Source: Devosia elaeis (lineage in GTDB: Bacteria; Pseudomonadota; Alphaproteobacteria; Rhizobiales; Devosiaceae). From it: a stretch of 64,000 nucleotides of DNA. The notes under the pieces were generated by a model. That model worked only from the letters and a program-made list of their open reading frames with translations. It was not told where the DNA came from and did no database searches. Position numbers and translations under genes: made by a program. The DNA is taken from the NCBI RefSeq assembly GCF_001650025.1, contig NZ_LVVY01000067.1, forward strand, positions 1 through 64,000, written 5' to 3'. This document shows, in pieces, positions 1-7,963 of the stretch (position 1 is its first letter; every line of letters begins with the position of its first letter).

Positions 1-68
1 GGGAGAATAATATGGGGTGATGGGGTGGGGATAAGTTTTGGTTTTTTGCGGGTTCGGCGTTTGTGGCA

Positions 69-216
69 GCAGCCCCCTCATCCGGCCCTGACGGGCCACC
101 TTCTCCCCGAGGGGGAGAAGAATGGTGCGGCGTTTGCTTTGGCACAGCGCCTCTTATTCCTCTCCCCCTCGGGGAGAAGGTGGATCGGCCGCAGGCCGAG
201 ACGGGTGAGGGGGGTG
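69..216. repeat. RIME-like intergenic palindrome
   Basis: The left arm reads CCCCCTCATCCGGCCCTGAC and continues into a CTTCTCCCC/GGGGGAGAAG hairpin. After about 40 bases the pattern returns inverted, with CTCCCCCTCGGGGAGAAGGT and then GGCCGCAGGCCGAGACGGGT. The whole is a large imperfect inverted repeat. It resembles the intergenic mosaic elements (RIME) known from rhizobia; that identification is from memory of the motif. Confidence 0.7.
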
Positions 217-255
217 GGCGGCAAGGTGCTTGATCTCTAACGCTGTTGCGCGGGA

Positions 256-330
256 GCACCCCCTCCTAGCTTCGCTAGGCCTTTCGGCCAAGCTGCGCTA
301 CCTCCCCCGTCAAGGGGGAGGTGGGTGCCG
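256..330. repeat. Intergenic palindromic repeat, family E
   Basis: It contains CACCCCCTCCTAGCTTCGCT, then GCTGCGCTACCTCCCCC and a GGGGGAGGTGGG end. The reverse complement of about 41668-41737 has the same order (CACCCCCGCCCAGCTCCGCT, then AAGCTGCGCTACCCTCCCC), and 41768-41850 is a third relative. It lies just downstream of gnd. Confidence 0.65.
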
Positions 331-340
331 GTGTTTGCCC

Positions 341-1759
341 TTACTTGCCCAGGGTCGACGGCCAGATCCCGTGCAGGTCGCTGCCCCGGCCTTCGATCTC
401 GAAGCCGTGGGCGCCGAAGAAGTCGCGCTGGCCCTGGATGAGGTTGGCGGTGCCCTGGGCCTGGCGGTAGCTGTCGAAATAGCTCAGCGCGGCGGACAGG
501 CAGATCATCGGGAATTCGCCGATGGCGGCAGCGGCGACGACCTTGCGCAGGCTGGGATGGCTGTCCTTCATGATCGCGACGAAATCGGGGACGACCAGCA
601 GGTTGACCGCTTCGCCCTTTTCATAGGCGCTCGACATCTGGTCGAGGAAGCGCGAGCGGATGATGCAGCCGGCGCGCCAGATTTTTGCGATCGTGGCCAG
701 CGGCAGCGCCCAGCCATTTTCTTCCGAGGCCTTGGCGATGACGGCAAAGCCCTGCGCATAGGAGACGATCTTGCCGGCAAGCAGCGCCTTTTCGAGGTCT
801 TCCAGGGTCACGTCGGTCCTGGCGCGGTCCGGCTTGCCATAGATGCCCTCGGCCGCGACGCGCTCGGCTTTTCGCGAGGAGATCGAGCGGGCCGCGACGG
901 CGCCCTCGATGGCGGTGGCGGGCACGCCCATCTGCTGCGCCACGATGGCGGACCAGACGCCGGTGCCCTTCTGGCCGGCCTTGTCGAGGATGAGATCGAC
1001 CAGCGGGGCGCCCGTCTGGTCATCGACGGCATCCAGCACATGCCCGGTGATCTCGATGAGGTAGGAATTGAGCGGGCCCTGGTTCCACTTCTTGAACACG
1101 GCGGCGCATTCCTTGGCCGACATGCCGAGCCCGTCGCGCATCACGCCATAGACCTCGGCGATCATCTGCATGTCGCCATATTCGATGCCATTGTGGATGG
1201 TCTTGACGAAATGGCCCGCCCCGCCCTCGCCGAGATAGGCGCAGCAGCTTTCGCCGCTGAACTTGGCGGCAATGGCCGTCAGCACCGCCTCGGCATTGTG
1301 CCATTGCTCCTTGGAGCCGCCGACCATGATGGAGGGGCCGTGGCGGGCGCCCTCTTCGCCGCCGGACACGCCGACGCCGAGATAGCCGATATTCTTGGGC
1401 TTGAGATAATCGAAGCGGCGCTGCGTATCGGTGAACAGGGAATTGCCGCATTCGATGATGGCGTCGCCGGGCTCGAGATGGGGCAGCAATTGCTCGATCA
1501 TGTCGTCCACCGGCTTGCCGGCCTTGACCATGATGATGATGGAGCGCGGCGCCTTCACGCTCTGCACGAAATCGGCGAGGTCGTATTTCGGAATGGTGCG
1601 GTCGGACAGGCCCTGCGCCTTGGCCTCGGCGACGAATTCGTCGATGCGGCCGGCCGAGCGGTTATGCACGGCGACGGTATAGCCTTTTTCCGCGATGTTG
1701 AGGGCAAGATTGGAACCCATCACCGCCAGGCCGATCAGGCCAATATCCGCTGTCGACAT
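341..1759 (-). CDS. gnd: 6-phosphogluconate dehydrogenase, decarboxylating
   Basis: This enzyme oxidatively decarboxylates 6-phosphogluconate to ribulose 5-phosphate with NADP+ in the cytosolic pentose phosphate pathway. The N-terminus has the Rossmann signature GLAVMGSNLALN. The substrate-site block GVGVSGGEEGARHGPS lies near residue 125, and the long helical C-terminal domain ends in the usual glycine/lysine tail. The 472 residues match the family length of about 470. I take the ATG at 1759, preceded by AAGGA, rather than an in-frame TTG six bases upstream. It is divergent from the gluconate dehydrogenase/kinase pair, so gluconate entry and its onward metabolism sit back to back. Confidence 0.96.
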   Translation of the reverse strand: MSTADIGLIGLAVMGSNLALNIAEKGYTVAVHNRSAGRIDEFVAEAKAQGLSDRTIPKYDLADFVQSVKAPRSIIIMVKAGKPVDDMIEQLLPHLEPGDAIIECGNSLFTDTQRRFDYLKPKNIGYLGVGVSGGEEGARHGPSIMVGGSKEQWHNAEAVLTAIAAKFSGESCCAYLGEGGAGHFVKTIHNGIEYGDMQMIAEVYGVMRDGLGMSAKECAAVFKKWNQGPLNSYLIEITGHVLDAVDDQTGAPLVDLILDKAGQKGTGVWSAIVAQQMGVPATAIEGAVAARSISSRKAERVAAEGIYGKPDRARTDVTLEDLEKALLAGKIVSYAQGFAVIAKASEENGWALPLATIAKIWRAGCIIRSRFLDQMSSAYEKGEAVNLLVVPDFVAIMKDSHPSLRKVVAAAAIGEFPMICLSAALSYFDSYRQAQGTANLIQGQRDFFGAHGFEIEGRGSDLHGIWPSTLGK

Positions 1760-1878
1760 CCGCAAAGTCCTTCCGAAATCGTCGTATCATGCACGCAGCG
1801 CATGGCGCGCGGGCGGAAGTGAGCATAAACCAGCCGGAGAAGGAAGGGCGAATTGCGCAAAAGCGGCGCAAAACGCAC

Positions 1879-1894
1879 AACTTGTATGGAAGTT
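1879..1894. promoter_or_regulatory. Candidate GntR-type operator between gnd and the gluconate genes
   Basis: AACTTGTATGGAAGTT has perfect five-base inverted arms (AACTT/AAGTT) around six bases. It lies in the 206-bp divergent region between gnd and the short-chain dehydrogenase, 72 bases before the latter's ATG. It looks like the CTTGTATACAAG-type sites of GntR-family regulators. No gntR gene is in this window, so the assignment is inference. Confidence 0.35.
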
Positions 1895-1965
1895 CGGCGC
1901 CCCAACCTTGCATGGCGGCACCCGCTCCTCTAACAAGTCCTGACGCGCAAAAAGGGAGCCGGAAC

Positions 1966-2736
1966 ATGAGCAAAGCATCGCCTTTCGACCTTTCCGGACG
2001 CCGGGCGCTCGTCACCGGATCGAGCCGCGGGCTGGGCCTGGCCATGGCCCGGGCACTGGGCGAAGCCGGCGCCGCGCTGGTGCTGAACGGGCGCGATGGC
2101 GAAGCCCTGGGCCGGGCGGCGGCCGATCTCGCCGCCGAGGGCCATGCGGTGCGCGCCGTGGCCTTCGACGTCACCAGCCGCGACAGCGTCAACGAGGCCG
2201 TCGCCCATATCGAGGACGAAATCGGCCCCCTCGACATCCTGATCAACAATGCGGGCATGCAGTTCCGCAGCGCGCTCGAAGCCTTTCCGCCCGAAAAGTT
2301 CGACCAGGTGATCGCCACCAACCTGACCTCGGTGTTCAACGTGTCCCAGCCGGTGGCGCGGCACATGATTTCGCGCGGGCGCGGCAAGATCATCAATATC
2401 TGCTCGCTGCTGGCCGAATTGTCCCGCCCCTCCATCGCCCCCTATGCGGCGACCAAGGCGGCCGTGGCCAACCTGACGCGCGGCATGGCGGTGGATTGGG
2501 CCAAGCACGGCCTCAACGTCAACGGCATCGCGCCCGGCTACTTCTCCACCGAGATGAACGAGGCGCTGCTCAAGGACGACAAATTCAACGCCTGGATCGC
2601 CGGCCGCACGCCGATGGGCCGCTGGGGCGATCCCGAAGAACTGGGCGGCGCCGCCGTCTTCCTGGCCTCCGATGCCTCCCGCTTTGTCAACGGACACATC
2701 CTCTATGTCGACGGCGCCTTCACAGCCACGGTTTGA
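1966..2736 (+). CDS. Short-chain dehydrogenase, probable gluconate 5-dehydrogenase
   Basis: A 256-residue classical SDR. It has the cofactor motif TGSSRGLG at 17-24, the NNAG motif at 94-97, and catalytic Ser147, Tyr160 and Lys164 (YAATK). Such enzymes interconvert gluconate and 5-ketogluconate with NAD(P). The substrate is inferred mainly from context: the next gene is gluconokinase and the divergent gene is 6-phosphogluconate dehydrogenase. The ATG at 1966 follows AAAGGGAG with good spacing; longer frames upstream lack family sequence. A related sugar-acid SDR is the main alternative. Confidence 0.8.
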   Translation: MSKASPFDLSGRRALVTGSSRGLGLAMARALGEAGAALVLNGRDGEALGRAAADLAAEGHAVRAVAFDVTSRDSVNEAVAHIEDEIGPLDILINNAGMQFRSALEAFPPEKFDQVIATNLTSVFNVSQPVARHMISRGRGKIINICSLLAELSRPSIAPYAATKAAVANLTRGMAVDWAKHGLNVNGIAPGYFSTEMNEALLKDDKFNAWIAGRTPMGRWGDPEELGGAAVFLASDASRFVNGHILYVDGAFTATV

Positions 2737-3268
2737 GCCCGCCCGCATCATCATCGTGATGGGCGTTTCCTCTTCCGGCAAATCCACGATCGGCGCGGCC
2801 CTGGGCCGGGCGCTGCATGCGCCGTTCCTCGACGGGGACCAATATCACCCCGAGGCCAATGTGGAGAAAATGCGCGCCGGCATCCCCCTGACCGACGCGG
2901 ATCGCTGGCCCTGGCTGGACGCGCTGAGCGCGGCGCTCAAGCAAGCCGCCGCCCGCAAGGGCGTGGCGGTCGGCGCCTGTTCGGCGCTGAAAAAGACCTA
3001 TCGCGATTTCATCACCGAAAAGGCCGGCGAGCCGGTGCTGTTCGTCTATCTCGACGGCAGCCGGGAGGTGATCGGCGAACGCATGGCCCGCCGCAGCCAC
3101 GAATACATGCCCACCAGCCTGCTCGACAGCCAGTTCGCAACGCTTGAAGTGCCCGACGCAGCGCAGGAACACGTCATGGCCGTGCCAGTGACCGACAGCG
3201 TCGACAAGATCGTCCGCACGGTCACCGGCACGCTGGAACATCTGAAGACGTTCAAGCGCTGGCAATAG
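2705..3268 (+). CDS. gntK: Gluconokinase
   Basis: Phosphorylates D-gluconate to 6-phosphogluconate with ATP. The 187-residue protein shows the P-loop GVSSSGKST at 20-28, the DGDQYHP substrate segment and a CSALKKTYRD block, all typical of the small GntK/IdnK family. The proposed ATG at 2705 lies inside the preceding dehydrogenase gene (32-base overlap), suggesting translational coupling. A start within the dehydrogenase is needed because the P-loop begins only 19 residues later. It converges on the MerR-type gene with a 4-bp gap. Confidence 0.92.
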   Translation: MSTAPSQPRFEPARIIIVMGVSSSGKSTIGAALGRALHAPFLDGDQYHPEANVEKMRAGIPLTDADRWPWLDALSAALKQAAARKGVAVGACSALKKTYRDFITEKAGEPVLFVYLDGSREVIGERMARRSHEYMPTSLLDSQFATLEVPDAAQEHVMAVPVTDSVDKIVRTVTGTLEHLKTFKRWQ

Positions 3269-3272
3269 GGGT

Positions 3273-4046
3273 TCAGTCGCCCTGCCGCCGGGCCCAGGCC
3301 TTCATGGCCGCGACAAGATAATCGGCAAAGCCGGGCTCGATGGCCTCGTAGCGCGCCCGAAAATCGGGATGCCGGTAGATATCGGCCAGATTGGCATAGG
3401 CCTCCGGCGTGCAATCCCGCCCCCAGGACCGGCCGACCCAGCGGCGGTGCCGCTCCAGCATCGGATCGAGAGCGGCCGCCTGTGGCGGCAGGCCGCGCCG
3501 CAGACCTTCGGCCAGGCCATCCTCGATCGCCTTGAGTTCGGCCATCCAGGCCTGGCGTTCGGCCTCGCTCATGGCCGCCATGTCCTTGCGGCTCCGTTCG
3601 ATCCGTTCTTCCATGGCCGACCCGTAATGCTCAACCAGCCAGGCCTCGTATTCGGCCTGCTTTTCGGGCGAGACGATGCCCGCATATAATTGGGATTCCT
3701 GCATTTTGCGCTCTCCTTTGAGATGGGCGATCGTGCGGTCGATCGTCCTCACCATGCCGGCGAAGCGCTGCGCCTGTTCATCGAGCCGTTCGCGCTGCTT
3801 CTGCAGCGCCTCCAGACGGTCGAAACCGGGCGCATCGAGGATGGCGCCGATTTCGGCCAGGGGAATGTTCAGCTCGCGATGGATGAGGATCTGCTGCAAG
3901 CGCAGCAATTCATCCTCGCCATAATAGCGGTAGCGGTTCTCGCCGGTGAATGCGGGCTTGAGCAGACCGATCTCGTCATAATGGTGCAAGGTGCGCACCG
4001 AGACGCCGGCAAGCCGGGCCAGTTGATTGACAGAATAGGTCTTCAT
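3273..4046 (-). CDS. MerR-family regulator with TipAS ligand-binding domain
   Basis: A 257-residue transcription factor. Residues 1-70 form a MerR winged-helix domain (SVNQLARLAGVSVRTLHHYD). A helical dimerisation segment follows, and then a C-terminal TipAS-like domain (about 125-250). In Streptomyces TipA this domain binds thiopeptide antibiotics; in proteobacteria the ligands are mostly unknown. The ATG at 4046 is the natural start of the winged helix. No efflux gene is adjacent, so the target is not evident. Confidence 0.9.
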   Translation of the reverse strand: MKTYSVNQLARLAGVSVRTLHHYDEIGLLKPAFTGENRYRYYGEDELLRLQQILIHRELNIPLAEIGAILDAPGFDRLEALQKQRERLDEQAQRFAGMVRTIDRTIAHLKGERKMQESQLYAGIVSPEKQAEYEAWLVEHYGSAMEERIERSRKDMAAMSEAERQAWMAELKAIEDGLAEGLRRGLPPQAAALDPMLERHRRWVGRSWGRDCTPEAYANLADIYRHPDFRARYEAIEPGFADYLVAAMKAWARRQGD

Positions 4047-4082
4047 GTTCCCGCATCCTCCGCGAGACCAGCAGATAATCCC

Positions 4083-4568
4083 TCACGCCACGTCAGGGTC
4101 AACGGGCGGCACGCCGGGATTGCGCGACAGGCTGGCATTGGCATAGCGGTCGTCATGGCTGACCTCGCGGCCCACCCAATCCGGCAGCGCGATGGCCTGG
4201 CCGGGGCTGTCCAGCTCGATTTCGGCCATGACCAGCCCCTGGTGCAGCCCCTCGAACTCGTCCACTTCCCAAGTCACGCCCTCATGGGGCACCAGGTGGC
4301 GGCGCTTTTCCACCACATGCGGCCGCGCCAGGTCCAGCAGGGCCCTGCCCTCGTCGAGCGGCACTTCATATTCGAACTCGGCCCGGCTGATGCCGCTCAC
4401 CGGCCCCTTGAGCGTGAGAAAGGCCCTGGCATCGTCCACGATGCGGATGCGCACCGTCGCCTTGGCATTTGTGGAGAGATAGCCCTGGCGCAGGATGTGG
4501 ACCCGGCTGACCGCTGCCCGCCAGGCCGTGCCATCGACCAGGAATTTCCGTTCGATCTCGACGCCCAT
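4083..4568 (-). CDS. CYTH-domain protein, probable inorganic triphosphatase
   Basis: A 161-residue single-domain CYTH protein (triphosphate tunnel metalloenzyme). The signature EIERKFLV is at residues 4-11. Alternating basic and acidic strands follow (TVRIRI, FLTLKG, RAEFEYEVP, VVEKRR, WEVDEF, AEIEL), which line the tunnel and bind metal and triphosphate. Bacterial relatives hydrolyse inorganic tripolyphosphate. Its ATG lies 3 bases after the stop of the methyltransferase gene upstream, so the two are probably co-transcribed. Confidence 0.92.
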   Translation of the reverse strand: MGVEIERKFLVDGTAWRAAVSRVHILRQGYLSTNAKATVRIRIVDDARAFLTLKGPVSGISRAEFEYEVPLDEGRALLDLARPHVVEKRRHLVPHEGVTWEVDEFEGLHQGLVMAEIELDSPGQAIALPDWVGREVSHDDRYANASLSRNPGVPPVDPDVA

Positions 4569-4571
4569 GGC

Positions 4572-5120
4572 TCAGAACCCGAAGCTCATCTGGCCGGCCG
4601 GCGCCCCGACGCTGACGCCTTCGAGCGCGAGCATCCTGACCTTGGAGACCGCCCCGCCCGGCGCCGAAAACCCGCCCGGCTTGCCATTGCCGGCCAGCAC
4701 CCGATGGCAGGGAATGATCAGCGGGATGGGATTGGCGCCCATGGCCTGGCCCACGGCGCGCGACAGGCCGACATCGCCCAATTGGCGGGCCAGATCGCCA
4801 TAGGTGAGGGTTTCGCCCCAGCCCACCAGCAGGAGGAGATCATAGGCCCGGCGGTGAAAATCCGGCACGCCGGCCAGATCCAGCCTGGTGCCGGAAAAAT
4901 CGACGCGCACGCCCTCGGCATAATCCTCGATGCGACCCATCAACGCCGATATGGCCCGGTCCGGCTCGCCCGGACGGGCGCCGCCGCGATCGAGGCGGTC
5001 CCGCATCGCCTCGGCATCCTCCCCCGGCAGGAGCAGGCGCGCCACGCCGCGCTCGGTCCAGCCGATGCCGAACATGCCCAGGGCCGTATCGAAGGTCGCG
5101 GTTTCCATGGCGTCGAGCAT
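4572..5120 (-). CDS. ogt: Methylated-DNA-[protein]-cysteine S-methyltransferase
   Basis: Removes O6-alkylguanine damage by suicidal transfer to its own cysteine. The active-site motif IPCHRVLAGNG is present, with the acceptor Cys at about residue 138, after the helix-turn-helix region (TYGDLARQLG...RAVGQAMGANP). An RNase-H-like N-terminal domain precedes it. Two in-frame ATGs (5120 and 5108) are possible, giving 182 or 178 residues. The open frame extends further upstream, but that part has no family resemblance and overlaps the divergent reductase gene, so I exclude it. Confidence 0.93.
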   Translation of the reverse strand: MLDAMETATFDTALGMFGIGWTERGVARLLLPGEDAEAMRDRLDRGGARPGEPDRAISALMGRIEDYAEGVRVDFSGTRLDLAGVPDFHRRAYDLLLLVGWGETLTYGDLARQLGDVGLSRAVGQAMGANPIPLIIPCHRVLAGNGKPGGFSAPGGAVSKVRMLALEGVSVGAPAGQMSFGF

Positions 5121-5222
5121 AGGCCGGTGCATCCGGCGGCGCCAGCGGGGCGTTTGAGCTGCTGACAGGTTCTGTCGCCCGCACCGATCAACCAGAGCGC
5201 GCAAAAATCGAAGGGATAAACC

Positions 5223-5750
5223 ATGGCCAGAATTCTCGGATATATCGCCGCCAGCCTGGACGGATTCATCGCCGCTTCCGACGACAGCCTCGACTGGCTG
5301 TTCAAATATGATGACATGAATCTGGGCGAGCACGATTACCGCACCTTCATCAAATCCATCCGCACCGTGGTGATGGGCCGGGCCACCTATGACTGGATCG
5401 CCGCTGAGGAATCGCCCTGGGCCTATGAGGCGCAACGCACCTTGGTGGTGACGCGGACCCCGATCGACAATCCCAAGGGCAAGCTGGAAACCCGCTCCAA
5501 TGTGGACGCGCTGATCGAGGAATTGCGGGCCCTGGACGATGGCGATGTCTGGATGCTGGGCGGCGGCCAGTTGCAGATGGCCTTCATGGAGCGCGGTGCG
5601 CTGGATGAGATCGAAATCTACGTCATCCCCGAAATTATCGGCGGGGGCACCCCGCTCTTCCCGCCCACCGGCTTCAAGGCCTCGCCCGAGCTGATCTCGG
5701 CCAAGGCGCTCGACAAGGGCTGCGTGCGGCTGCATTACCGCTTCACCTAA
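5223..5750 (+). CDS. Dihydrofolate reductase-like (RibD C-terminal domain) protein
   Basis: A 175-residue RibD_C/DHFR-fold protein. It starts with an ILGYIAASLDGFIA strand, has the VMGRATYDW segment near 50-58, the cofactor loop MLGGGQLQ around 116-123, and the strand pair IEIYVIPEIIGGGTPLF. These are typical of the stand-alone YyaP/YwjB-type reductases, whose physiological substrate is mostly unknown. It is divergent from the ogt gene, with about 100 bp between them. Confidence 0.85.
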   Translation: MARILGYIAASLDGFIAASDDSLDWLFKYDDMNLGEHDYRTFIKSIRTVVMGRATYDWIAAEESPWAYEAQRTLVVTRTPIDNPKGKLETRSNVDALIEELRALDDGDVWMLGGGQLQMAFMERGALDEIEIYVIPEIIGGGTPLFPPTGFKASPELISAKALDKGCVRLHYRFT

Positions 5751-5807
5751 CAAGGCGGCGCGGGACCGGCCATTGGTCAAACCGGCCCTTGTCTGCTACA
5801 GGGCCTC

Positions 5808-6479
5808 ATGCCCGGTCCCATGCCCACTTTGCTCGACTATTTTCCGCCCACCGATCCCTACCTCGACGTCATCCATGTCGATGACGACATCCTGGTGGTG
5901 AACAAGCAATCCGGCCTGCTGAGCGTGCCGGGCAAGGATCCCAGCCTGTGGGATTGCATCGAATATCGCGCCCGCCAGACCTGGCCCTCGGCGGGCATGT
6001 GCCACCGGCTCGACAAGGACACTTCGGGCGTCCTGGTGCTGGCGCTGAACAAGCCGGCCCACGGCTTTATCGGCAGCCAGTTCGAGCATCGCAAGACCAC
6101 CAAGCATTATGTGGCCCGGGTATCGGGCATCCTGGAACAGGACAGCGGCCTGGTCGACCTGCCCCTGGCGACCGACTGGCTGAACAAGCCGCGCCAGAAG
6201 GTCGACTACGAACATGGCCGCCCGGCGCAGACCGAATGGCAGGTGATCGAGCGTGAGCAAGAGGCCACCCGGGTCAGGCTCGTGCCGCTGACCGGGCGGA
6301 CCCATCAATTGAGAGTTCACATGAAGGCCATCGGCCATGTGATTCTGGGCGATGCCTTTTATGCCGAAGGCGCCGACTTCACAGCGGCGGACAGATTGCA
6401 GCTCCACGCGGCGGAACTGGGCTTCACCCACCCGACGACGAAAGAGTTCATGACCTTTTCGGCGCCGGTGCCGTTTTAG
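5808..6479 (+). CDS. rluA: Pseudouridine synthase RluA
   Basis: Isomerises uridine to pseudouridine in structured RNA. The catalytic motif HRLDKDTSG is at 66-74 with Asp69. The order VNKQSGLLSVPG, LVDLPL, KPRQKV, GRPAQTEW and TGRTHQLRVHM follows Escherichia coli RluA closely, and that enzyme modifies 23S rRNA U746 and tRNA U32. The length of 223 residues also fits RluA rather than the longer RluC/RluD. A second ATG four codons in (5820) is an alternative start. Confidence 0.92.
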   Translation: MPGPMPTLLDYFPPTDPYLDVIHVDDDILVVNKQSGLLSVPGKDPSLWDCIEYRARQTWPSAGMCHRLDKDTSGVLVLALNKPAHGFIGSQFEHRKTTKHYVARVSGILEQDSGLVDLPLATDWLNKPRQKVDYEHGRPAQTEWQVIEREQEATRVRLVPLTGRTHQLRVHMKAIGHVILGDAFYAEGADFTAADRLQLHAAELGFTHPTTKEFMTFSAPVPF

Positions 6480-6517
6480 TCCAAGGCGGTGATGTGAGAA
6501 GCCGGCCCACCCTGCAG

Positions 6518-6600
6518 CGTCACCACCCGGCTTGTCCGGGTGGTCCATGCGATGTCGAAAATGGATTGCCGGGACAAGCCCGGCAATGACGATGGGGTGG
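6518..6600. repeat. Paired-palindrome repeat, family D, copy 1
   Basis: Two hairpins, CACCCGGCTTGTCCGGGTGG and ATTGCCGGGACAAGCCCGGC, are joined by a short spacer containing TCCATGCGATG and end in GACGATGGGGTGG. The copy at 21196-21280 is the same element in the opposite orientation. It fills the gap between rluA and the convergent ASCH gene. Confidence 0.75.
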
Positions 6601-6622
6601 GGTCGGCTCGCGAGAACTGTCC

Positions 6623-6907
6623 CTACTCTTCCCCGATATACCCAACCTCGATGCGCTGGAAGAGCGCCCCTTCCTTCATACTATCGAGCCAGCGGCGGAA
6701 ATCGGGCACGTCCTTGAAGCCGGCGCGGCGCGCCTCGGCGTCGGTGACCTCGTCCGGGCTCATATCGGTAATGGCCTTGATGGCCAAAAGGCCCACCTTG
6801 GTCTTGAGCGTGCCGCCCGGCTTGACCGTGGGCCGGTTCCAGCGCCGGAAGATGAGGTCCACCTTGCCGGCCTTGATGTCTTCGAGCAGATCGCGCTTGA
6901 GCAGCAT
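6623..6907 (-). CDS. ASCH-domain-like small protein
   Basis: A 94-residue protein with the start LLLKRDLL, then a LIFRRWNRPTVKPGG segment, and the central strand pair TKVGLLAIKAI. These fit small ASCH (PUA-like, putative RNA-binding) proteins. Its ATG overlaps the TGA of the upstream RidA gene by one base (TGATG), so translation is likely coupled. No precise function is known to me. Confidence 0.7.
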   Translation of the reverse strand: MLLKRDLLEDIKAGKVDLIFRRWNRPTVKPGGTLKTKVGLLAIKAITDMSPDEVTDAEARRAGFKDVPDFRRWLDSMKEGALFQRIEVGYIGEE

Positions 6908-7287
6908 CAGTCCAGCACCCCTTGAGCCGTGATTTCGATCCTGAGGCCCTTGGCCAGCAATTCCTTGACCACCACGGTGGCGCGGACCGGATAGGGCTGG
7001 GCGGTGAAGAATTCGCGATAGACCGCGTTCATGCCCGGGGCATCGGCGGCATCGGTGAGGAAAATCTGGACCATGGCCAGATTGGCCAGCGTCCCGCCGG
7101 CCGCCCTGATCGCGATCTCCAGGTTCTGGATGCAGCGGCGCGCCTGCGCCTCGATGCCGCCGGCGACGATGTCGCCGGTCACCGGGTCTTCGGCGATGGC
7201 GACCAGCCAGACATGCTTGCCGGCGCGCACCGCGTCATTGATGGGCGCCGAGGACGGCGCGATGCCGGTTTCGATGCGTTCGATCAT
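6907..7287 (-). CDS. RidA-family protein (YjgF/YER057c/UK114)
   Basis: A 126-residue RidA-like protein; the family deaminates reactive enamine/imine intermediates or has related roles. It shows QARRCIQNLEIAIRAAGG and the strand ending (YPVRATVVVKELLAKGLRIEITA). The segment FLTDAADAPGMNAVYREFF is typical. The position of the usual substrate-binding Arg corresponds to the R in YPVRATVV. I place the start at the ATG at 7287. The open frame continues upstream over the tRNA gene, which rules out the longer form. Confidence 0.88.
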   Translation of the reverse strand: MIERIETGIAPSSAPINDAVRAGKHVWLVAIAEDPVTGDIVAGGIEAQARRCIQNLEIAIRAAGGTLANLAMVQIFLTDAADAPGMNAVYREFFTAQPYPVRATVVVKELLAKGLRIEITAQGVLD

Positions 7288-7363
7288 TAGGCCTCCGGGA
7301 AGAATCGTCACGTCGCAATTGTCTTGTCCAAGTCCTTGTGACAAACACGGGCGGCCGGGCCAA

Positions 7364-7448
7364 GCGGGCGTGGTGGAATTGGTAGACACAAGGGACTTAA
7401 AATCCCTCGGCGATAGCCTTGCGGGTTCGATTCCCGCCGCCCGCACCA
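7364..7448 (+). tRNA. tRNA-Leu (anticodon UAA), CCA encoded
   Basis: The acceptor stem GCGGGCG pairs with CGCCCGC before A-CCA. The anticodon stem AGGGA/TCCCT encloses the loop CTTAAAA, giving anticodon TAA. A long variable arm follows (class II tRNA), then the T arm GCGGG-TTCGATT-CCCGC. The D arm carries TGGTGGAATTGGTAGACAC as in leucine tRNAs. It reads UUA/UUG codons. It is transcribed divergently from the RidA gene. Confidence 0.97.
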
Positions 7449-7577
7449 GCCCGGAAGGCGCGGCCCTGCCGAGGGCCACTTCGTCAGTGATCGGATTCCT
7501 CTCCCGAAGATTCAAAGGGATTGCCGGTGCCTGCCGGTCCGTGCCTTTATGGCCGGCAGACAGGGGGGCGATTGGAG

Positions 7578-7865
7578 ATGTCTGTACTTAAAAAACTGCT
7601 TGCGGCCACAGCTCTATCGGTGAGCTTCGCCGTTCCGGCCCAGGCCGAAGCGATCGTCTGGATGATGTTCCGGGACGCCAATGGCGCCTACAAGCCGGTC
7701 GAGGCGCGATTGCAGCGCCAGGCCATGTCCATGTTCGATTGTCGAGAGGCCCTGGACGCCGGCGCAGCGCAAGTGCTCGCGCGCCAGCTATCCGATCCGC
7801 AAAAGCATCCGGATCTCGTGGGCTGGCGGTTTACCTATGCCGAATGCCGTGAACCGCGCATGTAA
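7578..7865 (+). CDS. Small secreted protein of unknown function
   Basis: A 95-residue protein. The first 23 residues form a clear signal peptide (KKLL, then hydrophobic ATALSVSFAVPAQA) with a probable cleavage after AQA. The mature part has two cysteines (FDCREAL and YAECRE), which could form one disulfide in the periplasm. The ATG at 7578 follows TTGGAG. I do not recognise a family. It follows tRNA-Leu and converges on gpt. Confidence 0.75.
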   Translation: MSVLKKLLAATALSVSFAVPAQAEAIVWMMFRDANGAYKPVEARLQRQAMSMFDCREALDAGAAQVLARQLSDPQKHPDLVGWRFTYAECREPRM

Positions 7866-7963
7866 ATCCGCAGCCCGCACCACGCCTCAGGCGGTGTCGA
7901 ACGGAAACGACGGGTCCCAATAGCTTTCGGACTTTGATGGACGAGGGGATAAGTCGGGCCGGC

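Larger units (their letters stand above)
1..340. other. Non-coding leader region made of palindromic repeats
   Basis: No convincing gene lies here. The stretch is G-rich at its start and then holds two palindromic elements, at about 69-216 and 256-330, which run up to the end of gnd. Short open frames across it have no family resemblance and follow the repeat arms. I see no clear terminator for gnd other than these palindromes. Confidence 0.7.

Noticed and set aside
230-1822. A 530-codon open frame on the plus strand opposite gnd
   Set aside because: It mirrors the gnd coding strand and has no family sequence; it is a high-GC shadow frame.
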